Source: Lacrimispora saccharolytica
GTDB lineage: Bacteria > Bacillota > Clostridia > Lachnospirales > Lachnospiraceae
DNA: 64,000 nt
NCBI GenBank assembly: GCA_021531795.1
Contig: JADYUL010000002.1
Location: forward strand, 124,001 to 188,000
Reading direction: 5' to 3'
The notes under the pieces were generated by a model. That model made no database searches. It was not told the DNA's origin and saw only the letters and a list, made by a program, of their open reading frames with translations. The position numbers and the translations under genes were made by a program. Every line of letters begins with the position of its first letter. The stretch's first letter is position 1. Below, piece by piece: positions 35,414-43,882 of the stretch.

Positions 35414-36703
35414 ATGTTCGCGGATAGAGCACAAATCTATGTTAGAAGTGGCAAGGGCGGAGACGGTCACGTCTCTTTTAGAAGAGAGAAATATGTTCCA
35501 AACGGTGGACCTGACGGCGGCGACGGAGGAAACGGCGGCGATGTTATTCTGCGTGTGGATGATGGTGTCAACACTCTTGCAGATTACAGACATATAAGAA
35601 AATATAAGGCCGAAGACGGTAAGGAAGGCGGAAAGAAGAACTGCAGAGGCAAGAATGGTGCAGATATTATTCTGAAGATGCCTAAGGGTACCGTTGTTAA
35701 GGAAGCCGAATCAGGTAAGGTTATTGTGGATCTGTCCGGTGACATTAAGGAATATAAGTTGTTAACAGGTGGCAGAGGCGGTAACGGCAATCAGCATTAT
35801 GCAACCTCTACCATGCAGGCGCCAAAATACGCCCAGCCTGGTCAGCCTGCCAAGGAACTAAATCTTTTCTTGGAACTTAAGGTTATCGCTGATGTGGGAC
35901 TGGTAGGCTTTCCCAATGTTGGTAAGAGTACCTTCCTAACAAAGGTAAGTAATGCAAGACCTGAGATAGCCAATTATCATTTTACGACCTTAAGTCCGCA
36001 TCTGGGTGTAGTTGATCTAAGTGATGCCAAGGGCTTCGTTGTAGCTGATATTCCGGGTATTATTGAAGGCGCCAGTGAAGGCGTGGGTCTTGGAATTGAA
36101 TTCTTAAGACATATCGAGAGAACCAAGGTGTTTATTCACATTGTGGACGCTGCCGGCAGTGAGGGCAGAGACCCAATTGAGGATATTAATACGATAAATA
36201 ATGAGCTTGCTTCATACAATGCTTCATTGCTTGACAGACCTCAGATCATCGCTGCGAACAAGCTTGATCTGCTAAGCGAAAAAGAGTCAGATGAGGTTAT
36301 TCTTAAACTTAAAGAGACCTTTGAACCTAAGGGATATCTGGTATATCCTATGAAGGCAATTTCCGGCGATGGTGTTCGAACTATCCTGTATAAGGTTAGA
36401 GAACTCCTCGACAGTATGGATGATAAGCCTGTAGTATTTGAGCAGGAATACTTCCCTGATCAGATTTCAGAGGTTTCCGAGCCCGTGAACGTCTACTATG
36501 ATGAAAAGGCTGATGAATATGTTGTTGAGGGGCCCCGTATTGAGAAAATGCTTGGATATACTAATCTCGAAAGTGAGAAGGGCTTCCTCTTCTTCCAGAA
36601 CTTCCTAAAGGATCAGGGTATCATTGATCAGCTTGAAGCTCTCGGAATGGAAGATGGCGATACTGTCAGAATCTATGATTTGTTCTTTGATTATTATAAG
36701 TGA
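35414..36703 (+). CDS. obgE: GTPase Obg
   Basis: Obg is a ribosome-assembly and stress GTPase. The 429 residues comprise the glycine-rich Obg fold (about 1-155, with GKGGDGHVSFRREKYV and repeated GG turns), the G domain with GFPNVGKST, DIPGIIEGA and NKLDL, and the C-terminal OCT domain (about 350-429). Position after rplU-rpmA is conserved widely. No strong promoter is seen after the rpmA terminator, so read-through probably supplies expression. Confidence 0.97.
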   Translation: MFADRAQIYVRSGKGGDGHVSFRREKYVPNGGPDGGDGGNGGDVILRVDDGVNTLADYRHIRKYKAEDGKEGGKKNCRGKNGADIILKMPKGTVVKEAESGKVIVDLSGDIKEYKLLTGGRGGNGNQHYATSTMQAPKYAQPGQPAKELNLFLELKVIADVGLVGFPNVGKSTFLTKVSNARPEIANYHFTTLSPHLGVVDLSDAKGFVVADIPGIIEGASEGVGLGIEFLRHIERTKVFIHIVDAAGSEGRDPIEDINTINNELASYNASLLDRPQIIAANKLDLLSEKESDEVILKLKETFEPKGYLVYPMKAISGDGVRTILYKVRELLDSMDDKPVVFEQEYFPDQISEVSEPVNVYYDEKADEYVVEGPRIEKMLGYTNLESEKGFLFFQNFLKDQGIIDQLEALGMEDGDTVRIYDLFFDYYK

Positions 36704-36720
36704 TTAAGGAGTACCTATAT

Positions 36721-37020
36721 ATGAAGCTTACCAGTAAGCAGAGAGCCCATCTTAAGGGGCTTGCAATGAATATAGATCCAATATTTCAGGTGGGAAAAAG
36801 CTCAATCACACCTGAATATGTTGAGGCGATCAGAGAAGCATTTAATACAAGGGAGTTAATTAAGATATCCGTTCTTAAGAACTGTCTTGATGACCCCAAG
36901 GAGATAGCGCAGGTTGTATCAGAGCGTACAGGCTCGACCGTTGTGCAGGTTATAGGCAAGAAGATTGTTTTATACAAGCCGGACAAGGACAAGCCGAAAA
37001 TCGTTCTTCCTCTTGCGTAA
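36721..37020 (+). CDS. CRM-domain RNA-binding protein YhbY
   Basis: The 99-residue single CRM-domain protein associates with pre-50S particles. It shows LTSKQRAHLKGLAMNIDPIFQVGKSS-type N-terminal features and the VVQVIGKKIVLYKP C-terminal end; GKxx and VIGxxxVLY are family signatures. AAGGAG lies ahead of ATG 36721; the earlier frame start at 36700 overlaps obgE. It follows obgE and precedes nadD, a conserved order. Confidence 0.92.
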   Translation: MKLTSKQRAHLKGLAMNIDPIFQVGKSSITPEYVEAIREAFNTRELIKISVLKNCLDDPKEIAQVVSERTGSTVVQVIGKKIVLYKPDKDKPKIVLPLA

Positions 37021-37043
37021 AACTATGTCCGCTATGGAACGAA

Positions 37044-37652
37044 ATGATGAAAAAGATTGGAATTGTCGGCGGGACATTTGATCCCATACATATGGGTCAT
37101 CTGTTACTTGCCGAGAAGGCGTACAGTGATTGCAAATTGGATTCGGTATACTTAGTACCGAGCGGTTTTTCCTATTTTAAAGCAGATAAAAAGGTGAAAG
37201 ATAAGGAGACGAGGCTGCTTATGACCGGTCTTGCTGCTGATAACAATCCTCACTTTATTGTGTCAGATATTGAGTGCAGGAGAGAGGGCAACAGCTACAC
37301 GGTTGACACACTTGAGGAGCTTCACGCCCTTCATCCGGATGATGAACTTTATCTCATTATGGGTGCAGATTCAATCTTCGAAATCGAGACCTGGCGGAAT
37401 CCATCAAGGATATTTGAACTTGCGGGGATTATTGCTGCTGCAAGGGATGATATTGATGAGATTTTACTTGGGCAAAAGTGCAAGGAACTAACTCTTAAGT
37501 TCGGTGCACGAATAGAAGTCATGAATTTTCCACGAGTTGAAATATCTTCCACCGATATTAGAAACAGGATCAGGGAAGGTCTAAGTGTTAAATACATGCT
37601 TCCTGATGCCGTATATGAGTATATTGAAAAAAATAATCTTTATAAGGACTGA
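37044..37652 (+). CDS. nadD: nicotinate-nucleotide adenylyltransferase
   Basis: NadD makes nicotinic acid adenine dinucleotide, the penultimate NAD step. The 202-residue nucleotidyltransferase has GGTFDPIHMGHLLLAE at the N-terminus, IMGADSIFEIETWR in the middle and the ISSTDIRNRI signature near the end. Two adjacent ATGs (37044, 37047) are possible starts. It is two bases from yqeK. Confidence 0.96.
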   Translation: MMKKIGIVGGTFDPIHMGHLLLAEKAYSDCKLDSVYLVPSGFSYFKADKKVKDKETRLLMTGLAADNNPHFIVSDIECRREGNSYTVDTLEELHALHPDDELYLIMGADSIFEIETWRNPSRIFELAGIIAAARDDIDEILLGQKCKELTLKFGARIEVMNFPRVEISSTDIRNRIREGLSVKYMLPDAVYEYIEKNNLYKD

Positions 37653-37654
37653 GA

Positions 37655-38233
37655 ATGAATAATAAAGAGATAATCTGCAGGTTAAGAAAAGAACTTGACT
37701 TCAAGAGATATGAGCATACCTGCGGTGTTGCATATACCTCGGCTTCCCTGGCAATGAGGTGGGATGCAGATGTTAATAAAGCTTATCTGGCCGGGCTTCT
37801 GCATGATTGTGCCAAGGGTATGAGTGATGATGACAGGCTTGATATATGCAAGAAAAAGGGCATATATGTAAGTGAAGTGGAGTATGATAACCCGTCTCTG
37901 CTTCATGCCAAGGTTGGCGCGTACTTAGCTAAGACTGTATATGAGATCGATGATGAAGAGATCCTGTCTGCAATTACTTATCATACAACGGGAAGGGCAG
38001 AGATGACTTTGCTTGAGAAAATTGTATTCTCGGCTGATTATTTGGAACCGAACAGAAATCATGATCCGGAGCTGTCATTGATCAGGAAAATGGCTTTTAC
38101 AGACCTTGATAAGGCGATTCTTAAGATATATGAGAATACTATGAGGCATCTTAAAAACTCTACTAAGGTGTTAGATCCGACTACCGAAGAGGCATACAGA
38201 TATTATCAGGAATATGTAAGGAGACACATATAA
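37655..38233 (+). CDS. yqeK: HD-domain protein YqeK, probable Ap4A hydrolase
   Basis: The 192-residue HD phosphohydrolase has the metal site spread over HTCGVAY, LAGLLHDCAKGM and, later, the second histidine cluster ITYHTTGRAEM plus SADYLEPNR. YqeK proteins hydrolyse diadenosine tetraphosphate symmetrically; this function is taken from the family. Its position between nadD and rsfS matches other Firmicutes. Confidence 0.93.
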   Translation: MNNKEIICRLRKELDFKRYEHTCGVAYTSASLAMRWDADVNKAYLAGLLHDCAKGMSDDDRLDICKKKGIYVSEVEYDNPSLLHAKVGAYLAKTVYEIDDEEILSAITYHTTGRAEMTLLEKIVFSADYLEPNRNHDPELSLIRKMAFTDLDKAILKIYENTMRHLKNSTKVLDPTTEEAYRYYQEYVRRHI

Positions 38234-38236
38234 TTA

Positions 38237-38587
38237 ATGGATTTGGATAAGAGAGAAATTGTTACAAAGTTATATAATATTTTGGATGAAAGAAAGGCCG
38301 AGAATATCAAGGTTATTGATATATCTAAGGTATCTGTCATGACAGATTATTTCGTCATTGCCACGGCAAGCAATGTTAACCATATGAAAGCACTTAGTGA
38401 TTATATGGAGAAGTCTATGCATGACCTTAATGTTAAGTTAAATCATGCTGAAGGACGTTCTGCTAATTGGATATTGCTGGATTACGGCGATATCATAATT
38501 CATCTCTTTGACCGTGAGAGCAGAGCTTACTATGAACTTGACAGGATTTGGTCGGATGGTGAGATAATCTTAGGCCTGGTTCAATAA
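38237..38587 (+). CDS. rsfS: ribosome silencing factor RsfS
   Basis: RsfS (Iojap/YqeL) binds uL14 on the 50S subunit and blocks subunit joining under starvation. The 116-residue protein has DISKVSVMTDYFVIATASN, a HAEGRSANWILLDYGDIIIHLFDRESRAYYELDRIW-type C-terminus (read in parts), and the expected length. It ends the rplU-rsfS ribosome-linked group and is followed by a bidirectional terminator. Confidence 0.96.
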   Translation: MDLDKREIVTKLYNILDERKAENIKVIDISKVSVMTDYFVIATASNVNHMKALSDYMEKSMHDLNVKLNHAEGRSANWILLDYGDIIIHLFDRESRAYYELDRIWSDGEIILGLVQ

Positions 38588-38596
38588 GATAAAAAG

Positions 38597-38623
38597 AGTC
38601 GACGAAAGTCGACTCTTTTTTTA
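38597..38623. terminator. bidirectional terminator between rsfS and lexA
   Basis: GAGTCGAC and GTCGACTC form a perfect 8-bp stem with a GAAA loop, flanked by AAAAA on the left and TTTTTTT on the right, so it can serve both converging genes. Confidence 0.93.
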
Positions 38624-39244
38624 GAAATGACGATATAATCTGAAGACTCCGAAGACCTTGCCTAATATACGGCAGTCGTCTACAATGATCGGATCCATTG
38701 TATCATTCTCGGGCTGAAGTCTGATATGTCCGTCTTCCTTATAGAAAGTCTTAACTGTAGCGGAATCATCGATTAATGCTACAACGGTATCTCCGTTTTT
38801 AGCAGTAGAGCAGCACTGAACAAAAATCTGGTCTCCGTTATAAATACCTACATTAATCATAGATTCTCCCTTGACTTTAAGACAGAAGCTTGGTTCACCG
38901 GACGGAACCATATCTGCAGGTACGGGGAAATAGTTCTCGATATTCTCTTCAGCAAGAATAGGAGAGCCTGCAGCTACCGTTCCTATAACCGGAAGAGAAA
39001 CCATATCGGTTCTTACCATATTGAAGGAATCATCACAAATCTCAATTGCACGGGGCTTGGTAGGATCACGTCTGATATATCCTAACTTCTCAAGCTTCTC
39101 AAGATGTGCATGAACGGAAGAGGTGGACTTAAGATTGACAACCTCACAAATCTCACGTACTGTAGGCGGATAACCCTTCTTCAAAATCTCATCTTTAATA
39201 TAATCAAGGATCTGCTGTTGTTTCTTGCTAATAGTATTTCCCAT
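38621..39244 (-). CDS. lexA: SOS response repressor LexA
   Basis: LexA represses DNA-damage genes until RecA triggers its self-cleavage. The 207-residue protein has a winged-helix N-terminus (~1-70, with GYPPTVREICEVVNLKSTSSVHAHLEKL-type recognition region), the cleavage bond A92-G93 in TVAAGSP, and the Ser/Lys pair S128 (GESM) and K165 (TVKTF). AAAGGAGG precedes the ATG. It is transcribed divergently from a yneA homologue with three LexA-box-like sequences between them. Confidence 0.97.
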   Translation of the reverse strand: MGNTISKKQQQILDYIKDEILKKGYPPTVREICEVVNLKSTSSVHAHLEKLEKLGYIRRDPTKPRAIEICDDSFNMVRTDMVSLPVIGTVAAGSPILAEENIENYFPVPADMVPSGEPSFCLKVKGESMINVGIYNGDQIFVQCCSTAKNGDTVVALIDDSATVKTFYKEDGHIRLQPENDTMDPIIVDDCRILGKVFGVFRLYRHF

Positions 39245-39304
39245 AGAAAACCTCCTTTATAAGTCGATTATAACATCAAAATAGTAAAAAGCAAACATAT
39301 ATTT

Positions 39305-39318
39305 CGAAATTTTGTTCG
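39305..39318. promoter_or_regulatory. lexA: putative LexA box 1
   Basis: CGAAATTTTGTTCG matches the Firmicutes SOS box CGAACN4GTTCG at all fixed positions but one. It lies between lexA and its divergent neighbour. Confidence 0.75.
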
Positions 39319-39327
39319 ATAAAATGC

Positions 39328-39356
39328 TTGACTTTCGAACATTTGTACTGTATTAT
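39328..39356 (+). promoter_or_regulatory. putative promoter of the yneA homologue
   Basis: TTGACT at 39328-39333 and TATTAT at 39351-39356 are separated by 17 bases. The spacer contains LexA box 2, so bound repressor would block RNA polymerase. Confidence 0.65.
39336..39349. promoter_or_regulatory. putative LexA box 2
   Basis: CGAACATTTGTACT keeps the CGAAC half of the SOS box and part of the second half, with two mismatches. It lies between the -35 and -10 elements of the yneA-side promoter. Confidence 0.6.
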
Positions 39357-39362
39357 AATACC

Positions 39363-39376
39363 AGAACAAATGTTTA
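39363..39376. promoter_or_regulatory. putative LexA box 3
   Basis: AGAACAAATGTTTA keeps the GAACN4GTT core with mismatches at the ends. It lies just downstream of the -10 of the yneA-side promoter. Confidence 0.5.
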
Positions 39377-39404
39377 GCACAACCGTTCGTATTTGGAGGT
39401 TAAC

Positions 39405-39761
39405 ATGATCACAACATCAACCGGAAGAAAGTATATTAATTACAGAAGACGTCAAATTATAGCCAGAAGAATCTGGTTTATGTTATCTGTTCTTATTTGT
39501 AGTATCGTATTTTCTTTATGTGCTTCATTCATGGTAACTAATGCCAAGACTATAAATGATGATACCTATTATAAATATTTCACCAGTGTTCAGGTTAAAG
39601 AAGGTGATACCTTATATTCCCTGGCAGAAGAGTATGGTGATTACTTCGAATCTGATAAGGCATTTATCAATGAAGTTAAGTATGCTAATCATCTAATAGA
39701 CGATACCATCTATGCCGGTTCATATCTCGTGGTTCCGTATTATTCTGAGGAGTATAAATAA
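39405..39761 (+). CDS. yneA: YneA-like SOS cell-division inhibitor with LysM domain
   Basis: This 118-residue protein has a basic N-terminus, one membrane helix (about residues 24-46) and an extracytoplasmic LysM domain (VKEGDTLYSLAEEYG through YAGSYLVVPYY). That is the architecture of YneA/DivS, which delays division during SOS. Divergent placement from lexA with SOS boxes in the shared promoter is the classical Bacillus arrangement. ATG 39405 with TGGAGG upstream is preferred to 39393. Function is inferred from architecture and context. Confidence 0.85.
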   Translation: MITTSTGRKYINYRRRQIIARRIWFMLSVLICSIVFSLCASFMVTNAKTINDDTYYKYFTSVQVKEGDTLYSLAEEYGDYFESDKAFINEVKYANHLIDDTIYAGSYLVVPYYSEEYK

Positions 39762-40043
39762 TCTGTTAGTTAATTCCGTCCCCTCGGATTAACATTATAT
39801 TAGTCCAGGCAGTGGCATAAACTACTGTCTAACCCCCTTTAACAGGCTGCAATGATTGCTCAATTTAGAGTATCTAAGCAGCCTTATTTTTCTTATTTCA
39901 GCGATAGTAATAGAGATAATCTAGCCATATAACTGTTCGCAAAAGACAAGTTTATCGAATAGTTGTTGCAAAAAGACCCCAATATATGGTAATATGAACT
40001 ATATTAATACAATATATATTATTCTATTATCGAGGATGTTCAA
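39762..40043 (+). other. 282-base intergenic region with several hairpins
   Basis: No open frame is credible here. It holds a 9-bp hairpin with two G-U pairs near 39809-39832 (AGGCAGTGG with CTACTGTCT), then the terminator at 39844-39890. An inverted repeat follows (AACTGTTCG at 39931-39939, CGAATAGTT at 39956-39964). A weak promoter for the TtcA-like gene is possible (TTGCAA 39966, TAATAT 39990). A small RNA or long 3' UTR is possible but unproven. Confidence 0.4.
39844..39890 (+). terminator. probable terminator after the yneA homologue
   Basis: AGGCTGC (39844-39850) pairs with GCAGCCT (39878-39884) and is followed by TATTTTT. The 27-base loop is long for a rho-independent terminator, so confidence is moderate. 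Confidence 0.6.
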
Positions 40044-40781
40044 ATGAAATTACAGAAATTATATAGTCTCGTACGCAAAGCATTGAATGATTATGACATG
40101 ATCGAACCAAACGATCGTATTGCTATCGGTATATCCGGTGGCAAGGATTCTCTTGCATTATTATATGCCATGGCCGGTATTCGTCATTTCTATCAGGTTC
40201 CTTTTGAGATTTGTGCCGTTACGGTAGACTTAGGCTGGAAGGATTTCTCGCTTGAGCCGATTCAGAAGCTCTGTGATGAATTAAAGGTAGATTATCATAT
40301 TATTAAGACAGACATTGCTCAAATCGTTTTTGAAGAACGTAAAGAGGAAAATCCATGCTCTCTGTGTGCGAAAATGCGAAAGGGATCTCTCAATGACGCA
40401 ATTAAGGAACTTGGTTGCAACAAGGTGGCCTATGCACACCATAAGGATGACGTTGTTGAGACTATGCTTTTATCACTTATGTATGAAGGCAGATTTCATA
40501 CCTTCAGTCCGGTGACTTATCTTGACAGAACCGATGTTACTGTGATCAGACCTATGATATATGTTCACGAAGCTGATGTTATCGGCTTTAAGAACAGATA
40601 TAATCTGCCCGTAGTGAAAAGTCCCTGTCCGGTTGACGGATATACTAAACGTCAATATGCACACGACCTTGTTAATGAATTAACAAAGACCAATCCCGGT
40701 GTAAAGAACCGTATGTTTACGGCAATTACAGACAGCAATATTCCGGGCTGGAACAAGTCATGTGACGAAGCTCATTATTAA
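40044..40781 (+). CDS. TtcA-like tRNA thiolation PP-loop ATPase
   Basis: The 245-residue protein has the PP-loop SGGKDS at residues 31-36, a CxxC pair (C105, C108 in NPCSLC) and a later cysteine (C195 in SPCPVDG). These are the iron-sulfur-ligand arrangement of TtcA, which makes 2-thiocytidine at tRNA position 32. It is shorter than E. coli TtcA (~310), and clostridial relatives are only generically named, so the exact product is inferred. A Xer-type gene follows after 12 bases. Confidence 0.85.
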   Translation: MKLQKLYSLVRKALNDYDMIEPNDRIAIGISGGKDSLALLYAMAGIRHFYQVPFEICAVTVDLGWKDFSLEPIQKLCDELKVDYHIIKTDIAQIVFEERKEENPCSLCAKMRKGSLNDAIKELGCNKVAYAHHKDDVVETMLLSLMYEGRFHTFSPVTYLDRTDVTVIRPMIYVHEADVIGFKNRYNLPVVKSPCPVDGYTKRQYAHDLVNELTKTNPGVKNRMFTAITDSNIPGWNKSCDEAHY

Positions 40782-40793
40782 AATGGAGTTAAT

Positions 40794-41852
40794 ATGTCAG
40801 TAGAATCACCTAATTACCATGATAAAGTAAATAAAGAGAATATTATTAAGCTGAGGGAACTTCTGGACACTCTCCCATCCTTCTGTAAGATGTACTTCAG
40901 GGGTATGAACGATACGATATCTTCGCGTACAAAGCTGGCGTACGCGCTGGATCTTAAGCTCTTCTTTACCTTTATTATGAAGAACAACTCATATTGCGCG
41001 AAGTTTGAGATGCATGAAATACCCATGGATATTCTTGACATGATATCCAGGGAAGATATTGAGGAGTACCTGGAATATCTGTCTCTGTACACCAATTCCT
41101 ATGATAATGAGGTAATTAATGACGAACGGGGCAAATCAAGAAAGCTTGCAAGCCTTAGAAGCTTCTATAATTATTACTTTAGGAATGAACTTATTAAAAC
41201 CAATCCGGCATCACTGGTACCAATGCCCAAACTTCATGAGAAAGAAATAGTTAGACTTGAGCCGGATGAGGTAGCTACTCTTTTAGACCAGGTTGAAGCA
41301 GGTACCAATCTCACAAGGAAACAAATGACCTATCACAGCAAAACCGTGGTTCGCGATATGGCTCTTCTCACTCTTCTGCTGGGAACAGGAATAAGAGTAT
41401 CGGAATGCGTAGGTCTTGATATTAACGATATAGATTTTCCTAACGGAAGGCTTAAGGTCAGACGTAAGGGCGGTTATGAGGATGTAGTATACTTCGGGGA
41501 GGAAGTAGACAAAGCTCTTAAGGATTATCTTAATGAGCGCAACCAGATCATACCAATGGAGGGTCATGAGAACGCCTTCTTCTTATCTATGCAGAACAGA
41601 AGAATCACTGTACGCTCCGTAGAAAAACTGGTCAAGAAATATGCCTCTAATGTTACGTCTGTCAAGAAGATTACACCGCATAAGCTTCGCAGTACGTTTG
41701 GTACCAATTTATATCAAGAAACGGGTGATATTTACCTCGTTGCCGATGTTCTCGGTCACAAGGATGTAAACACCACCCGTAAACATTATGCAGCTATGAA
41801 AGATGAACATAAACGCAAAGCCGCCAAAGCAGTCAAATTAAGAGAAGAATGA
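40794..41852 (+). CDS. Xer-type tyrosine recombinase
   Basis: The 352-residue protein has a SAM-like core-binding domain (about 20-145) and a catalytic domain with the full set of residues: R201, K225, H296, R299, H322 and Y332 (GHKDVNTTRKHY). The length and the chromosomal context, with no phage or transposon genes near it, suggest a housekeeping XerC/D-like protein rather than a mobile-element integrase. It is not certain that this is the dimer-resolution Xer. The 3' end overlaps the convergent AI-2E gene by 15 bases. Confidence 0.88.
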   Translation: MSVESPNYHDKVNKENIIKLRELLDTLPSFCKMYFRGMNDTISSRTKLAYALDLKLFFTFIMKNNSYCAKFEMHEIPMDILDMISREDIEEYLEYLSLYTNSYDNEVINDERGKSRKLASLRSFYNYYFRNELIKTNPASLVPMPKLHEKEIVRLEPDEVATLLDQVEAGTNLTRKQMTYHSKTVVRDMALLTLLLGTGIRVSECVGLDINDIDFPNGRLKVRRKGGYEDVVYFGEEVDKALKDYLNERNQIIPMEGHENAFFLSMQNRRITVRSVEKLVKKYASNVTSVKKITPHKLRSTFGTNLYQETGDIYLVADVLGHKDVNTTRKHYAAMKDEHKRKAAKAVKLREE

Positions 41853-43274
41853 CTTAATCTTTGCTACAAGCTTAGTGATGGCTTCAATTATTGCGTTTTT
41901 TGCCTTAATATACCATTTATCTGACTTGGAGGTATTCTGGTGGGCTTCTGCAGTATTAAGCTCGATATAGCGCTTATACTGGGGATTATTAATGTCCTTA
42001 ACCCTGCCCTTATCATCAGGATTCATCTTAATTATATTATTGTTCTCATCAACATATTCGGCGCTTGAATATCTGTAGGTTGCTATTGACATCTTCTTCT
42101 TGATCAGAAGGTTGTTGATCCTGCGTCTTAAGAACGCATAGAAGCATGCAAACAGCGGCACGCCTATAAGCATTCCGAACACTCCAAAGAATCCGCCGAA
42201 TACCGTAATTGATACAATAATCCAGAATGATGATACTCCGATTGAATTACCAAGGATTGCCGGACCTATTATATTGCCGTCCACCTGCTGAAGCACGAGG
42301 ATGAAGATGATGAAATACAAGCACATCTTCGGATTTACAAGCAATATCAGGAAGGCGCTTGGTATCGCTCCCAGGTAAGGCCCAAAGAATGGAATAATGT
42401 TAGTCACACCGACAATAACACTGATGAGCATAACATAAGGCATACCCATGATAGACAATCCGATGTAACACAGAATACCGATAATGATCGAATCAATAAT
42501 CTTGCCGACTAAGAAGCCACCGAAGGTCTTATTAACGAATCTTAGGTCAACAAGCAGATTATTTATTTTCTCCCTGTCAAACAGTGCATACATCATCTTC
42601 TTAACCATTCCGATGTATTTCTCCTTGCTCAGAAGCAGATATACTGCGATGATAATGCCCATAATCAGATCAAACAGCGCTCCGACAGTTGATACCACAC
42701 CAACAGAAACGGTCTGCAGCATATCCTTAATGTTAGGGATGAAGCTCTCCGTGAAAAATGAGCTTATGTCGTCGGAATGTTCATTAATAAAGCTCGTAAT
42801 ATCGTTCTCTGCAAGAATTCCGTTATTGGCAATTATTGAATTGAACAGATTAACAACATTGTTATAATATGTATCAAAATGACTTATAATACTGCGAATA
42901 CTGTTAATAAGTTCAGGTACAACCGACTTAAAAAACGCAAATACTAAGTATGAGATAATAATAAACGCAAGGACAAGTGCCTCTACTCTGTGTCTGGTAT
43001 GTGCCTTCTTAGTGATGGCCTTTCCGGATTTCTCGATGTTCTTCTCAATAAGATCCACCTCAATGAAACGCATAATGGGATTGATAAGATATGCAATGAC
43101 TATTCCGATGATTACCGGCATAATGACATTGAATACCTTAGAAACGCCCTGTGATACCGTATTCATATTATAAACAGTGAATAGGAATAAAATACTGAAT
43201 ACAATAACTAAGAAGGCTGTAAGTCCCCATTTGAAATATTTAGAATTGATCAGTCTCTTGCTGTCTTTGCTCAT
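41838..43274 (-). CDS. AI-2E family transporter
   Basis: This 478-residue polytopic protein of the PerM/TqsA/YtvI superfamily has about eight helices: two at the N-terminus, a large loop (~120-200) and a helical bundle with GVTNIIPFFGPYLGAIPS near residue 300. Proteins of this family include autoinducer-2 exporters and Na+/H+ antiporters, so the substrate is unknown. A hydrophilic tail of ~80 residues follows the last helix. It is six bases downstream of a kinase-like gene and converges on the recombinase gene. Confidence 0.88.
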   Translation of the reverse strand: MSKDSKRLINSKYFKWGLTAFLVIVFSILFLFTVYNMNTVSQGVSKVFNVIMPVIIGIVIAYLINPIMRFIEVDLIEKNIEKSGKAITKKAHTRHRVEALVLAFIIISYLVFAFFKSVVPELINSIRSIISHFDTYYNNVVNLFNSIIANNGILAENDITSFINEHSDDISSFFTESFIPNIKDMLQTVSVGVVSTVGALFDLIMGIIIAVYLLLSKEKYIGMVKKMMYALFDREKINNLLVDLRFVNKTFGGFLVGKIIDSIIIGILCYIGLSIMGMPYVMLISVIVGVTNIIPFFGPYLGAIPSAFLILLVNPKMCLYFIIFILVLQQVDGNIIGPAILGNSIGVSSFWIIVSITVFGGFFGVFGMLIGVPLFACFYAFLRRRINNLLIKKKMSIATYRYSSAEYVDENNNIIKMNPDDKGRVKDINNPQYKRYIELNTAEAHQNTSKSDKWYIKAKNAIIEAITKLVAKIKSFFS

Positions 43275-43280
43275 AGATAA

Positions 43281-43871
43281 CTACTTCCCTGCCAGTTCAC
43301 AAATGATATCCACACATTTCTCAATTCCGAGACGAGAAGAATCAAGACAAATGTCATAATTCTTGGCATCACCGAAGCGTGTGTTGGTATAATACTCACA
43401 ATACTTCTTTCTTCTCTTATCAACGGTATTGATAAGACCGACAATCTTATTCTCGGGAACACCTTTGTACATCTCCTTATTCATAAGGCGTTGTACCCTA
43501 TCCTCGAGCTTGCCGCAGACAAATACATGAAGTGTATTATCAAATTCCCTGAGAATCGAATTGGCATTTCTGCCAACAATCACACAGTTACCCTTCTCGC
43601 CATATCTCTTAATTACCTCTGACTGAGCGGCAAACACCTTCTCATTAAGAGGCTTGTTATAGAAATCAAAGAGACTCTGGGCGAATCCGAAATTCATCGG
43701 AACCGACTCATCAAGTTTAAAAGCAGAGTCAACATTGACCTGAGCCTCATAAGCAGTCTTAAGAATAATAGCCTTATCCAGGTATTCAAGTCCCAGTCTG
43801 TCAGCTACCCTTTCTCCTATTGTTCCACCGCCTGCACCATATTCACGACTAATTGTAATAACCTTTGCCAT
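43281..43871 (-). CDS. cytidylate kinase-like family protein, second copy
   Basis: This is a 196-residue paralogue of the protein at 27109-27735. It shares the ITISREYGAGGGTIGERVA P-loop start, LEYLDKAI, CVIVGRNANSIL and the C-terminal YDICLDSSRLG. The substrate is unknown, and true Cmk differs in its motifs. It follows the ABC ATPase gene by 11 bases and precedes the AI-2E gene by six, so it is probably read with the transporter operon. Confidence 0.85.
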   Translation of the reverse strand: MAKVITISREYGAGGGTIGERVADRLGLEYLDKAIILKTAYEAQVNVDSAFKLDESVPMNFGFAQSLFDFYNKPLNEKVFAAQSEVIKRYGEKGNCVIVGRNANSILREFDNTLHVFVCGKLEDRVQRLMNKEMYKGVPENKIVGLINTVDKRRKKYCEYYTNTRFGDAKNYDICLDSSRLGIEKCVDIICELAGK

Positions 43872-43882
43872 ACGTTTCGCTC

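Noticed and set aside
40011-40022. AATATATATTAT resembling the centre of a dif site close to the Xer-type gene.
   Set aside because: Only the AT-rich core matches; neither Xer-binding arm (such as the TTATGTAAACT side of Bacillus dif) is present, so it is probably chance AT-richness.
40794-41852. Tyrosine recombinase as the integrase of a mobile element.
   Set aside because: No att-like repeats, tRNA target, phage or conjugation genes are nearby; the setting and length fit a housekeeping Xer-type protein.
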